Shown here: positions 1 through 9,113 of the stretch, piece by piece | Numbering within the stretch: position 1 is the stretch's first letter | Layout: every line of letters starts with the position of its first letter | Source of the DNA: Novosphingobium panipatense | GTDB taxonomy: Bacteria; Pseudomonadota; Alphaproteobacteria; Sphingomonadales; Sphingomonadaceae | Direction: 5' to 3' | Assembly (NCBI RefSeq): GCF_002149965.1 | Contig: NZ_MSQB01000006.1 | Coordinates: 288 to 64,287 of the forward strand | Length of the DNA: 64,000 nucleotides | Notes under the pieces: model-generated | The model's input: the letters and a program-made list of their open reading frames with translations, nothing else | The model's database searches: none | What the model was told of the DNA's origin: nothing | Translations under genes and position numbers: made by a program

Positions 1-293
1 GCTCGCTGGTCCACCTTCGATCTCGCTATCCATCGCCGCCCCCTATCCGAGCGGCAATCAGCCCTTCATCCAGCAACCGCGCAAGGAGGCCTCGGCGCCA
101 CGGTTACTCCACTCGGTCCTTCCCGCCATCTGCCCGTTTATTTGCTGGCGAGACCTGTTTCTTCAAAGGCTAACTTTCATAGTATCTTTGATGCACCTCG
201 CCTGATCCGTGAGGTTCTTTCGCGTCGGCGGCGTTTAAGAGGGCACGGCGAAGGATCAAGAAGGGCTTCATTCAAAGGTGATGACCTTCGTTC
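1..293. other. Left-edge stretch with no recognised gene
   Basis: This stretch lies downstream of the leftward DUF3237 gene. One frame on the plus strand stays open from base 1 to about 303, but its translation is Arg/Ser/Pro-rich, has no start and matches nothing I recognise. A weak 5-bp hairpin (AAGGT-GATG-ACCTT, 275-288) sits just past the DUF3237 stop and might help end that transcript, but it has no clear T-run. I see no tRNA, repeat or insertion-sequence end. Confidence 0.4.
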
Positions 294-770
294 TCAGCCG
301 ACCTGATAGAAATCGATCACGACCTCATCGGGATAGCGCACCCCGCGTGCGATGAACATGGTCTGCCGAAGCCAGGCATGGGGGCCGTCGCGCACCTCGA
401 AACGGGGGGCGGTGCGGAAGTAGTAGCTGCCGGGATCAACGGGATCCCCCCGCGCGATCCGATCGCTTACTTCGACGCTGGCCATTCTCACCCCGGCATT
501 GCGCACGTCGATGACCGTCCCGTCGCGGGCCTGCAGCGCATAGTGAGCATCGACCAGAGTGGAGCCGTCCGATCCGATCGCCTGCCAGTCGCCGCCGCCC
601 GGCAGAACCACGCCTTCGAGACGCGGCCCGCTGACTACGCCGCCGCTGATCGGCACGAAGCGGCGACGGCGCCCTTCGACAATGCCGTGATCGATGGGAT
701 CAAGCAATGTGACCCTTGCCGAGAATGCATAGTCGAGTGTGGGCGCGGGGGCAGCGGGACCTGTGTTCAT
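294..770 (-). CDS. DUF3237 family protein
   Basis: A protein of 158 residues whose ATG overlaps the TGA of the upstream sulfatase (ATGA), so it is the last gene of the leftward MFS-sulfatase operon. The sequence has the DUF3237 pattern: an N-terminal strand DYAFSARVTL, a central GGDWQ segment with a Gly-Ser-Asp turn, a YALQARDGTVIDVRNAG strand pair, and a C-terminal segment with YYFRTAPRFE and a ...DFYQVG end. There is no signal peptide, so it is probably cytoplasmic. DUF3237 proteins often sit in aromatic-compound catabolic clusters but their chemistry is not settled; here it may act on a released aromatic or sugar product. The frame is open further upstream, but that extension lies inside the sulfatase gene and is a shadow. 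Confidence 0.85.
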   Translation of the reverse strand: MNTGPAAPAPTLDYAFSARVTLLDPIDHGIVEGRRRRFVPISGGVVSGPRLEGVVLPGGGDWQAIGSDGSTLVDAHYALQARDGTVIDVRNAGVRMASVEVSDRIARGDPVDPGSYYFRTAPRFEVRDGPHAWLRQTMFIARGVRYPDEVVIDFYQVG

Positions 771-2671
771 GGTGCGCCTCCAGCCTTGATCCGGGCCTGC
801 ATGCCCTCCCAGTCGAACACCTGAACTGCCGGGGTGTAGGTGCCTGTCAGTTTCAGCACCAGATACTTGCCTGCGCTTTTCAGATATTCGTTGGAACCGG
901 TCATGGCCTGCTTCGCTGCTTCCATCGCAGGCGCTGCAGCCGCGCCGATATAGGTCAGAGCATTGATCGCATGCAGCCGCACTTGCCAGGGTTGGTCTTC
1001 GCCGCACAAGGCGACAAGCGCCGTTACCGGAGTGCCGTCATCCCCCAGACGGGCGAGCGCTTCGCTCAGGGCGATGCGAACGTGAGGCGAGGTTTCCCGA
1101 GCTAGAGCCGCCTGCATTTGGACTTTGGCCGGGGCGGCTCCAGCGCCGAGGATCAGCAGCCCCATGGCTGCCCAGTAGCGCAGAACCTCAGTCGGGCTGG
1201 TCAGGGCGCTGCGTAGCGACGGCAGCCCTTCGATCCGGCCCACGGCAGCGGTGCGGGCAAGCGTCATGACGGTCTTGAGCGGATAGAGCGTCTGATTGCG
1301 GCTCGCCTCCCACCCTTCGCCTGCCATGGTTTCGGGCAGGAAGCCATTGTCGTGGATTGCCAGCATGTGCTCGTCGAGCGCCTGGCTCAAGGTCTTGAGC
1401 AAAGCGCAGTGGGCTGGTTCTGCGGCGAGATTGTGCAGTTCCTCGGGATCGGTCTTGAGATCGTAGAGTTCCTCAAAGGCTTTGGGCTGGAAGAAGCGGG
1501 CCTGGGCTTCCGTCAGCGTACCGTCGAGATAGGCCTGCTCCCATTCCTGGTAGCCCTTGGCGAGCCATTCGAAGGCCTGATGCTGGCCCAGCGGCCGGTG
1601 CGGCATGTAGTTGCGGATGTAGCGCCAGCGGCCATCGGTGACGGTGCGCTGGAAGTCGATCCTCTCGTCCATTCGATTGCGCATGCCGAAGGCGTACTTC
1701 TGCGGCGCGGCCTTGGGCCCGAGGAAGGCCTTCCCGGTCATCTGCGGCGGCTGCGCGGCCCCGGCCAATGCCAGCACCGTGGGCGCCAGGTCGATGAAGC
1801 TGACCGGAGAGGCGATTTCGCTGCCGGGGCGGCCGGGCATCAGGTGCTGCCACTTCTCCGGCACATAGACCACCATCTCGCAGCGCAGGCCTTCGTCATA
1901 GCAGTAGCGCTTGGACCGGCCGAGGACGCCGCCATTGTCCGAATAATGGAAGACGATGGTGTCCTCGCTCGACCCGTCGGCCTCCAACTCGGCAAGACGT
2001 TCGGCAAGCTGGCCGTCCATCTTTTCCATCAGGTTGTAGTAGCTGGCGAAGTCCTGGCGGATGCCGGGCGTGTCCGGCAGGAACGCTGGAACGTCGATCA
2101 TGTCGGGCGTCACGCGGCCTTGGGTGGGCTTAAAGATTTTCGATTCGTGCGTGGTCTCGTAATTGAACACGGCCATGAACGGCTGGCTCTTGTCTTCGCG
2201 CAAGCGCCAATGGGCGGCCTTGCCTTGTCCGTCCCAGATTGCCTGGGGATCCACGTCGCAATTGTAGTCGGTTTTCGCGCTATTGGTGCAGAAATAGCCC
2301 GCTGCCCGCATCAGCTCTGGATAAGTCTTGAAGGCCTTGGGCAGCTTGCCCACCGCGCGCATCTGGTTCGCCGGGGCGCAGCTTTCGGGATAGACACCGG
2401 TGAGGATGCCGAAGCGGGATGGCGCGCAGACCGGGGCGTTGGAATAGACGTTGCGGAAGAGCAGCCCTTTGGCCGCTAACGCGTCGATCGTGGGTGTATG
2501 GGCGAGCTTGTCGCCATAGGCGCCCACGTAGGGGTTGTTGTCCTCGCTGACGATCCACAGGATGTTGGGGCGCTGGAGCGGCGGGGCGGCGCGCGCAGCG
2601 GTCCCCGTGGCCGCCAGAGTGGTCGCTCCGGCGATCGAACCGAGCACGGTGCGGCGCGATACCACGGTCAC
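767..2671 (-). CDS. Tat-exported sulfatase with C-terminal HEAT-like repeats
   Basis: A type I (alkaline-phosphatase fold) sulfatase of 634 residues. I chose the GTG start at 2671 because it overlaps the preceding TGA (GTGA) and begins directly with a twin-arginine signal (SRRTVLGSIAG...AARA). The residue converted to formylglycine is Cys82 in CAPSR, followed by GILTG. The metal-binding start (NILWIVSEDN) resembles N-sulfoglucosamine-type and S1_8-like enzymes, where SEDN replaces the usual ADDxG. After the catalytic domain, roughly residues 480-634 contain Ala/Leu-rich helical repeats (VRIALSEALARLGD, VRLHAINALTYIG) that look like HEAT repeats. This extension makes it longer than plain sulfatases. 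It is second-to-last in the sulfatase operon. The exact sulfate ester is not predictable from sequence alone. Confidence 0.9.
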   Translation of the reverse strand: MTVVSRRTVLGSIAGATTLAATGTAARAAPPLQRPNILWIVSEDNNPYVGAYGDKLAHTPTIDALAAKGLLFRNVYSNAPVCAPSRFGILTGVYPESCAPANQMRAVGKLPKAFKTYPELMRAAGYFCTNSAKTDYNCDVDPQAIWDGQGKAAHWRLREDKSQPFMAVFNYETTHESKIFKPTQGRVTPDMIDVPAFLPDTPGIRQDFASYYNLMEKMDGQLAERLAELEADGSSEDTIVFHYSDNGGVLGRSKRYCYDEGLRCEMVVYVPEKWQHLMPGRPGSEIASPVSFIDLAPTVLALAGAAQPPQMTGKAFLGPKAAPQKYAFGMRNRMDERIDFQRTVTDGRWRYIRNYMPHRPLGQHQAFEWLAKGYQEWEQAYLDGTLTEAQARFFQPKAFEELYDLKTDPEELHNLAAEPAHCALLKTLSQALDEHMLAIHDNGFLPETMAGEGWEASRNQTLYPLKTVMTLARTAAVGRIEGLPSLRSALTSPTEVLRYWAAMGLLILGAGAAPAKVQMQAALARETSPHVRIALSEALARLGDDGTPVTALVALCGEDQPWQVRLHAINALTYIGAAAAPAMEAAKQAMTGSNEYLKSAGKYLVLKLTGTYTPAVQVFDWEGMQARIKAGGAP

Positions 2672-4395
2672 TGGCCTGCGCTCCCGACTTGCTTCACCAG
2701 TTCGTCCTTCAGGGGTGGGGTGTAGATCAGCGGCTTGCCCTCGGCCTGAGCCTTGAGCTTGGCCGGTCCGTCGGGGAGGATCGGATCGAGCCGGTCGGTG
2801 GGGTTCGGCTTGATGTACCACGATGCGGGGAAGTCCGCCGCGCGGGTGCCGTTCACGTCACGCCGCACCGCGCCGGTCGAGAGGCGGGCCCCGTAGGGGA
2901 TCATATGCTTGCCGTCCCGGTTGGCGAGCTGGTCGTAGAGCGCGATGCGCAGTTCCTGCTTTTTTGCTGCCCACTTGGGATCGTCGATGAGATTGTGCAT
3001 TTCTTCGGGATCGGACTTGAGGTCGTAGAGTTCGTCGGTGTCGTAGACGCCGTAATACTGGATATACTTCACCCGGTCCCGCTCGATGGCGAAGGTGCCC
3101 GGCGTCATCGGGAAGTTGTATTCCCAGTAGTATTCGTAAGTGAAGTCGCCGGGCTTCCAGTCGCTCGGGGCCTGCTTGCCTGCCCAGAGGTTCCAGGCGC
3201 TGGTGCCTTCGAACTGCTGCGGGCGCTTGGCACCGGCCACATCCAGGAAAGTGGGCGCAAAGTCGAGATTGCGGATGCGGCCGGGGTTGACCTTGTTCGC
3301 GGGCACGGTGCCCGGCTCCCACACCACCAGCGGCACGCGTATCGAGGCTTCGTAGGCGTTGCGCTTGTCGATCAGGCCATGTTCGCCGACCATGTAGCCG
3401 TTGTCGGAGGTGAACACGACGAGCGTGTCCTTCTCCAGATGGTTCTTGCGCAAGTAATCCATGATCCGGCCGAGACTGTCGTCGATCGCGGAGAGCGTGC
3501 CGTAGTAATACTTGAGATACTCGGTCATCGGCACGTCGGCATTGTAGAAGAAGTCGATGCCGTGCCAGGAATTGCGCTGGTTCTGCACCCAGACCGGCTT
3601 TCCGGCGTTGTTCTCCGGCGTGTTGGCGGCGCTGGCGGGCAGGGTGAACTTCGCCTTGTCGTACTGGTGGGCGTAGCGCGGCGGGGGCAGGGGGTCGGAA
3701 TGGACGCCCTTGTGGCTGAGATAGAGGAAGAACGGCTTCTTCGGATCGCGCTCTTTCGTTAGCCAGTCCATCGCATAGTCGGTCAGTTCGTCAGTGATAT
3801 AGCCCTTCTGGGGCACTTCCTTGCCGTCGACGTTCAGGTCGGGCGAGGAATGGGCCGTGGTTGCCTTGGCGGGCCAGTAATTGCCCTGGCCCATGAAGCT
3901 CACCCACTTGTCGAAACCGGGACGCGGCGCGTCGGTGCTGCTGCCCATGTGCCACTTGCCGAAGAAGGCGGTGTCGTAGCCGGCCTGCTGGAGATAGCTC
4001 GGGAAATAGGTGAGCCCGGCTTCGGAACCGTCGTTGTTGTCGACGATGCCGTGATTGCGCGCGGTCTGCCCGGTCAGGATCGTGGCGCGGCTGGGGCTGC
4101 AGAGCGAGGAGGTGACGACGGCGTTCGGGAAGTAGGTTCCCTCTTTCGCCATGCGGTCGATGTTCGGCGTCTTCAGCAGGCCGGGCTGGAGGAAGCCCAT
4201 GCCGTCATAGCGCAAGTCGTCGACGAGGACGAAGATGATGTTGCGCGGGCGGGATTCCTGCGTGGCAGGCGCGGCGGCAGGCGTCTTGGCCTGCGCGGCA
4301 AGCGGCGACAATAGTACAAGTGCTGAAAGGGCTGGGGCGGCGAAGCAGGCGGCACCGGTAAGCGCGCGGGCGAGGAGAGCGGTTCTGGTCTTCAT
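2668..4395 (-). CDS. Sec-exported sulfatase
   Basis: A type I sulfatase of 575 residues with an N-terminal Sec signal peptide (MKTRTALLARA, then a long hydrophobic run ending LAAQA). The formylglycine motif is CSPSR with Cys99, followed by ATILTGQ. The first metal-binding motif is VDDLRYD, and a second appears as TSDNGYMVGEHG, with catalytic KWHMG in between. The C-terminal part has the ELYDLKSDPEEMHNL motif that is common in sulfatases removing sulfate from sugars. It starts 12 bp after the stop of the upstream sulfatase and its stop overlaps the next gene, so it is translated in the same transcript. It would act in the periplasm on imported oligosaccharides or phenolic sulfates. Confidence 0.92.
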   Translation of the reverse strand: MKTRTALLARALTGAACFAAPALSALVLLSPLAAQAKTPAAAPATQESRPRNIIFVLVDDLRYDGMGFLQPGLLKTPNIDRMAKEGTYFPNAVVTSSLCSPSRATILTGQTARNHGIVDNNDGSEAGLTYFPSYLQQAGYDTAFFGKWHMGSSTDAPRPGFDKWVSFMGQGNYWPAKATTAHSSPDLNVDGKEVPQKGYITDELTDYAMDWLTKERDPKKPFFLYLSHKGVHSDPLPPPRYAHQYDKAKFTLPASAANTPENNAGKPVWVQNQRNSWHGIDFFYNADVPMTEYLKYYYGTLSAIDDSLGRIMDYLRKNHLEKDTLVVFTSDNGYMVGEHGLIDKRNAYEASIRVPLVVWEPGTVPANKVNPGRIRNLDFAPTFLDVAGAKRPQQFEGTSAWNLWAGKQAPSDWKPGDFTYEYYWEYNFPMTPGTFAIERDRVKYIQYYGVYDTDELYDLKSDPEEMHNLIDDPKWAAKKQELRIALYDQLANRDGKHMIPYGARLSTGAVRRDVNGTRAADFPASWYIKPNPTDRLDPILPDGPAKLKAQAEGKPLIYTPPLKDELVKQVGSAGQ

Positions 4396-4407
4396 CGGGG
4401 TTCCTCG

Positions 4408-5874
4408 TCAGTAGACCCATTCGGTCTCGCGACCGTTGACGGTGGTCTTGCGGGTGAAGTGAAGCTTCCAGCGCGGATCGGGCAAGCCTGCGCGGAAACG
4501 CTCGATTTCGGCGGAGAGATCGGCCGCGCTTTCCGGCTGGGCGGCGGAGAGGTCTTCCAGCTCGGCCGGGTCGCGGTTCAGGTCGTAGAGGTGGGAGGTC
4601 TTCCAGTCGTGAGAGACCCAGAGCTTGCGGGCGCCGCGCCGCGCGGCATAGACCGGCTCCTGTCCCCAGACCAGCAGACGGTCGGGATCGGGATGGCGGG
4701 CGGTTTCCACAAGGTCGCGTCCGTCCAGCTCGGCAGGCAGGGGGCTGCGGGGGGATGCCGCATGAAGCACGGTCGCGGCGATATCCACCGAGGAGACCGG
4801 ACTGTCACTGATCCCCTGCGACTTCAGGCCCGCAGGCCAGGACAGCACGAAAGGCACGCGCACCCCGCCTTCGAGATAAGTGAACTTCCCGGATCCCCAA
4901 GGATGGTCCGGGTTGCAGAATCCGAAGCGGGTCGGGCAGCCGTTGTCGGAGAGAAACACGACTATGGTATTGTCGCGTAGCCCGCGCGCTTCAAGACTGT
5001 CGAGAATACGGCCGATACCATCGTCCATCGCCGCGATCATGGCGATGTAGGTGCGGCGCACCGGATCCTTCACTTGCGGGAAACGGTCGTAATAGGCCTG
5101 GGGAACCTGCAACGGCCAATGCGGCGCGTTATAGGCGACATAAGTGAAAAAGGGGTGGTCCCGATCCCCGGCGGAGCGGCCGATGAAGTCCACGGCCCGG
5201 TCGGTGATCTGGTCTGTCAGGTAGCGGGTGAAATCGTCGGCCGGCCTGGCCTCCGGGCCTTCGACCATGGCGTGATTGCCGGTGCGTGGGGTGATCGGGT
5301 ACTTGTCCGCCTTGGTGGGCGTGGTGATGATGCCCGGCGTCTTCGGATCGACGTAGTTGGTTTCGCCCGCGATGAAGCCGAAGAACTCGTCGAACCCGCG
5401 TTCGGTGGGGTAGAACTGTCGCTCCGCGCCCTGATGCCATTTGCCGAAGGCGGCCGTGCGGTAGCCGAGTGGCTTCAGGCGCTCTGCCAGGGTCTTCTGG
5501 TCGACGGGCAGACCCGCGCCTTCGTCGCCTTCATCGTTGATGTTGTAGGTGAAACCGAAGCGCTGCGGCATTCGTCCGGTCAGCAGTCCCGCGCGGCTGA
5601 CCGCGCAGACCGAGGCCGCGACGTAGCCGCTGGAAAAGGCTACGCCGGTCTTCGCAATCCGGTCAATGTTCGGCGTCGGCACGTCCGCGCGGCCGTAAGT
5701 GGATACATCCGCCCAATCGAGATCGTCGGCCAGGATGACGACGACGTTGGGGCGAGCGGCGGCGGGGCGCTGTGCCGAGGCGGCGTGCGTCGGTACGGTG
5801 TTCGTCGTGCAGCCGGACAGGCCGAGCAGGCATGTACCCGCCATCATTGCGGAAACGAGCTTACGGGGCATCAT
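4408..5874 (-). CDS. Lipoprotein sulfatase with an atypical CAVSR active-site motif
   Basis: A type I sulfatase of 488 residues. Two adjacent ATGs (5874 and 5871) follow a GGAGGAG ribosome site; I took the first, which overlaps the upstream TGA. A lipobox (LSGC, Cys22) implies a membrane-anchored lipoprotein. The expected formylglycine motif reads CAVSR (Cys90): the third position, normally Pro or Ala, is Val. The following AGLLTG and the metal motifs (ADDLDWAD, LSDNGCPT) and KWHQG are intact, so activity is plausible, but conversion of Cys to formylglycine could be weaker. It is the third sulfatase of the operon. A C-terminal HLYDLNRDPAELEDL motif is present as in sugar sulfatases. Confidence 0.9.
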   Translation of the reverse strand: MMPRKLVSAMMAGTCLLGLSGCTTNTVPTHAASAQRPAAARPNVVVILADDLDWADVSTYGRADVPTPNIDRIAKTGVAFSSGYVAASVCAVSRAGLLTGRMPQRFGFTYNINDEGDEGAGLPVDQKTLAERLKPLGYRTAAFGKWHQGAERQFYPTERGFDEFFGFIAGETNYVDPKTPGIITTPTKADKYPITPRTGNHAMVEGPEARPADDFTRYLTDQITDRAVDFIGRSAGDRDHPFFTYVAYNAPHWPLQVPQAYYDRFPQVKDPVRRTYIAMIAAMDDGIGRILDSLEARGLRDNTIVVFLSDNGCPTRFGFCNPDHPWGSGKFTYLEGGVRVPFVLSWPAGLKSQGISDSPVSSVDIAATVLHAASPRSPLPAELDGRDLVETARHPDPDRLLVWGQEPVYAARRGARKLWVSHDWKTSHLYDLNRDPAELEDLSAAQPESAADLSAEIERFRAGLPDPRWKLHFTRKTTVNGRETEWVY

Positions 5875-7292
5875 TCTTCTCCTCCCGGCGTCCTGCCGCA
5901 ACCGGCGACCGTGGCGGGCTGGCCGGGATCGACCGACCGCTGCCCCTCGCACCAGGGATAGCGCGTTGGATCGAGCGGACCGTCATGGGTATCGTCCAGA
6001 ACCTTGCGCAGCGCGGCATATTGGCGCGCCGCCTCGCCCTTGCGTTCGCCGCTGGGCACTTCGGTCTCGACGCCGGAAACGGGGTTCATCGCCACAAAGC
6101 GGCCATCTCCGTAAAGCTTCCACCGGGCGTTGAAGGCAAAGCGCTCGGGCCGGAACTGCCACATCGGCGCATAGTGCATGAAGATCGAACTGCGCGCGGC
6201 ACTCGCCTTGCCCTCGATTACCGGCCACTGGCTCACGCCGTCGACTTTACCGGCAAGGGCGGGCTGCCCGGCCATGTCGGCGAAAGTGGGTAGCAGATCG
6301 GTGAAATCTACCAGGGCCTCGCTCGTCCTGCCTTGGGGGATGCCGGGGCCCCAGGCGATGAAGGGAACGTGCGTGCCATTGATCTCGGTCGTGCCCTTGC
6401 CGCCGCGAACCGCATGGCCATCGCGCATGGAGGTAATCTGGCGGTTGGTGCCGTTATCTCCGGTGAAGATGACGATAGTGTTCCGGTCCAGCCCTTCGGC
6501 CTTGAGGCGGGCCATCAGATCGCCGACCAGTCGGTCCATGTAGGACACCATGCCGTTGAACCGTTTGGCGGCCCCTTCGGCGGTCATCGAATCCGGGGTC
6601 TGGACCCAGGGATTGTGAACCAGGACCATCGGGTAATAGAGGAAAAACGGCCTGTCCTTGTGACGCGAGATGAAGTCCAGTGCCTTGCGGCTGTCGAAAT
6701 CGGGGCCGAAGCCTTCCTCGCTGATCTTCGGCGTGCCGTTGGCGGCACGAGTCGGCCCCCAATAGCGCGAGCCCTTGGGCGTCAGCGCCTGGAGTTGCCA
6801 CAAGTAACTTTCGTCGAACCCGGCGGCCTCGGGCGTGATGCCGGTGCGGCCGTCGAAGCCGTTGCCCATGAGCTGCCATTTGCCGACGATGCCGGTGACG
6901 TAGCCCGCCTCCTTCATGACATTGCCGAAGGTGCGCTGGCCGGGGGCGAGGTAGCCGAACGCCTCGTAATTGCGCCAGTTCTCCTGCCCGGTCATCAGCC
7001 GCACGCGTGAGGGCGAGCAGAGCGGCATGGCATGGGCATTGTCGAAACGGGTGCCTTCGGCGGCGAGTCTGTCGACATGGGGCGTGTGGTATTCGCCGCC
7101 ATAGGCATTGATGCCCTCCACCCCGAAATCGTCAGCCAGGATCAGGATGATATTGGGCGGGCCGGAGGTGCGGGCAGCAGGCACAGGGGCGCTGGCCGAA
7201 GCCGTGGTCGGACCGGCGGCGAGAGCGGGCGGAATGCCGCCGATCATGGTGCTCAGGGCGAGCGCGGCGAGTGCCGGGGCAAACCGCAGCAT
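5871..7292 (-). CDS. Sec-exported sulfatase
   Basis: A type I sulfatase of 473 residues with a Sec signal peptide (MLRFAPALAALALS...ALA) and an Ala/Pro-rich linker. Key motifs are ADDFGVEG, the formylglycine motif CSPSR (Cys92) followed by VRLMTGQ, GKWQL in place of the usual GKWHL, and FTGDNGTN. The change of the catalytic-region His to Gln in GKWQL is seen in some heparan and Bacteroidetes-type sulfatases and may mark a different subfamily from its neighbours. It starts at an ATG sharing one base with the preceding TAA (TAATG), and overlaps the next gene by 4 bp. It probably works in the periplasm with the other four sulfatases of the operon. Confidence 0.9.
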   Translation of the reverse strand: MLRFAPALAALALSTMIGGIPPALAAGPTTASASAPVPAARTSGPPNIILILADDFGVEGINAYGGEYHTPHVDRLAAEGTRFDNAHAMPLCSPSRVRLMTGQENWRNYEAFGYLAPGQRTFGNVMKEAGYVTGIVGKWQLMGNGFDGRTGITPEAAGFDESYLWQLQALTPKGSRYWGPTRAANGTPKISEEGFGPDFDSRKALDFISRHKDRPFFLYYPMVLVHNPWVQTPDSMTAEGAAKRFNGMVSYMDRLVGDLMARLKAEGLDRNTIVIFTGDNGTNRQITSMRDGHAVRGGKGTTEINGTHVPFIAWGPGIPQGRTSEALVDFTDLLPTFADMAGQPALAGKVDGVSQWPVIEGKASAARSSIFMHYAPMWQFRPERFAFNARWKLYGDGRFVAMNPVSGVETEVPSGERKGEAARQYAALRKVLDDTHDGPLDPTRYPWCEGQRSVDPGQPATVAGCGRTPGGEE

Positions 7293-9049
7293 TACTTCGG
7301 CCCCTCGACCGGGGCGGCTGTGCGGTCACCGCTGCCGTCGAACATCTCGCGGTAGCGGAAGGGCTTGGGCGCCTCGGCCAGCGGCGGATCGGAATACTTG
7401 CGCGCCTCCGACCACCAGAGCGCCTGGAGTTCCTTGAGCTTGGCGGGCATCGCGGCGGCCAGGTCGTGGTTCTCGGCCGGGTCAGCCTCGGTATCGTAGA
7501 GTTGCCAGACGTCCTTGGCGAAATCGCCGTCGCGCGGGTGGACCGCCAGGGCTCGCCACTTGCCCTGGGTGATGGCCCGGTTTCCGCGCAGCTCGAAATA
7601 CTGGACGTTGCGGGCGGCGGGCGCGGAAGCATCAGCGATCGTCGGCAGGAACGACTTGCCGGCTACCGCGATTTCCGCAAGGCCCGCAATCGACTTGGGG
7701 AAGGCCGTACCGGCTGCGGCGGCGAAGGTGGGCGCGATGTCGACTGCGTCGACATATTGCGTGCGGACCTTGCCACCGTCGCGAATGCGGCTGGGCCAGC
7801 TCACCACCATGGGCGTGCGTACGCCGCCGAGCTGCGGCCAGATCTTGTACCGCTTGTAAGGGGTGGCGCCCAGATAGGCCCAGGGCCGCTGGTATTCGCT
7901 TTGCGTCCTGTCTGTCCCGAGTTCGTCGATACGGGCGAGCATCTGTTCGGGAGTCAGGGTATTGGGCCGGTACATCCGGTCGAACGACCCCTTCTGCCCG
8001 GCTTCCGAAGCCGCGCCATTGTCCGAAACGAGGATGATCAGCGTATTGTCGAACTGCCCGGTGTCCTTGAGGTGCTGCACCAGCCGTCCGATCTGCTCAT
8101 CGGTATGGGTGATGAAACCGGCGTAAGTGGCCATGAAGCGGGCGAAGACGGTCTTCTCCGTAGGCGTCAGGTCCGCCCAGGCGCGGTCACCGTTGGCGCG
8201 GGGGGAGAGTTCCGCCTGGGGGGGCATGATGCCCATCAGCTTCTGGCGCGCCAGACGGTCGTACCGCAGGGCATCCCAGCCCTTTTCGTAGATGCCCGCA
8301 TAAGCGTCGATATAGGCCTTGGGTACCTGGATCGGAGCATGGGCAGCGCCGAAGGCGAGGTAGACGAACTGTGGCTGCGCAGGATTGGCGGGGAGGGCCT
8401 GGATCGCGTGGTCGGTGATGTCCACCGAAAAGTGGTAACCGGGCCGGTCGGGTTTGGGGAGCTTGCGGTTCCCCTCGATCAGGTCCGGGTGGTACTGATC
8501 CGACCAGCCGAGGAAGAAACCGTAAAAGTCATCGAAGCCGCGCTGGAGCGGCCAGGATCCGTTATGTCCGGGCGAGCCGTCCTCGTCCTCGGGGGCAAGG
8601 TGCCATTTGCCGTAGCCATGGGTGGCATAGCCCGCGCGGTGGAGTACCTGGGCGATGGTGCTGGCGTTCTGCGGCAGTTCGCCCCGGTCGCGCGTCATGT
8701 CCTTGGGGTCGAGCACTTTGGCGGGCAGGTCGGCCATGCGCACGGTCTGCGGGTTGCGCCCGGTCAGCAGCGAAGCGCGGGTGGGGGAGCAGACCGCCTT
8801 GGTGTCGAAGTGGTTGTAGCGCAGCCCGCCCGCAGCAAGCGCATCGATGTTGGGCGTGCGGATTTCAGAGCCGAAAGCGCCGATGTCCGAGAAGCCGGTG
8901 TCGTCCAGCACGATCAGCACGATGTTGGGGCGGGTCTGAGGCCGAGCGGCATCCGGTGTCCTTGCTAGGCCGGGCTGCGAAGCAAGCGAACCGGCAAGGG
9001 TCAAACCCACGGCGCAGGTCAGGCGAGTCATGCGCTTCAGCTTCGACAT
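7292..9049 (-). CDS. Arylsulfatase-like sulfatase (AtsA type)
   Basis: A sulfatase of 585 residues. The ATG at 9049 follows GAGGA at a 5-6 bp spacing and leads into a Sec signal (MSKLKRMTRLTCAVGLTLAG...GLA), so I preferred it to the longer open frame. Motifs: LDDTGFSDIG, formylglycine motif CSPTR at Cys87, GYGKWHLAPEDE, a long insertion with the FDDFYGFFLGWSDQYHPDL pattern, and SDNGA. This layout matches the AtsA-like arylsulfatases (S1_4), which act on aryl sulfates, and is the most likely enzyme of the set to desulfate a phenolic group. It is the first sulfatase after the MFS transporter, 64 bp downstream. Confidence 0.92.
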   Translation of the reverse strand: MSKLKRMTRLTCAVGLTLAGSLASQPGLARTPDAARPQTRPNIVLIVLDDTGFSDIGAFGSEIRTPNIDALAAGGLRYNHFDTKAVCSPTRASLLTGRNPQTVRMADLPAKVLDPKDMTRDRGELPQNASTIAQVLHRAGYATHGYGKWHLAPEDEDGSPGHNGSWPLQRGFDDFYGFFLGWSDQYHPDLIEGNRKLPKPDRPGYHFSVDITDHAIQALPANPAQPQFVYLAFGAAHAPIQVPKAYIDAYAGIYEKGWDALRYDRLARQKLMGIMPPQAELSPRANGDRAWADLTPTEKTVFARFMATYAGFITHTDEQIGRLVQHLKDTGQFDNTLIILVSDNGAASEAGQKGSFDRMYRPNTLTPEQMLARIDELGTDRTQSEYQRPWAYLGATPYKRYKIWPQLGGVRTPMVVSWPSRIRDGGKVRTQYVDAVDIAPTFAAAAGTAFPKSIAGLAEIAVAGKSFLPTIADASAPAARNVQYFELRGNRAITQGKWRALAVHPRDGDFAKDVWQLYDTEADPAENHDLAAAMPAKLKELQALWWSEARKYSDPPLAEAPKPFRYREMFDGSGDRTAAPVEGPK

Positions 9050-9113
9050 AGGGTTCCTCATCCTGTTGTTCCGGTGCGCTTGGCGGTCCGGCGTCATATG
9101 CGTGAAAGCAGTC

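Noticed and set aside
1..303. Open plus-strand frame of about 100 codons from the left edge
   Set aside because: It has no start codon in the window and low-complexity Arg/Ser/Pro composition with no recognised motif, so it is not reported as a gene.
7271..8968. Long plus-strand open frame opposite the arylsulfatase
   Set aside because: It has no family features and mirrors the codon pattern of the sulfatase on the other strand.
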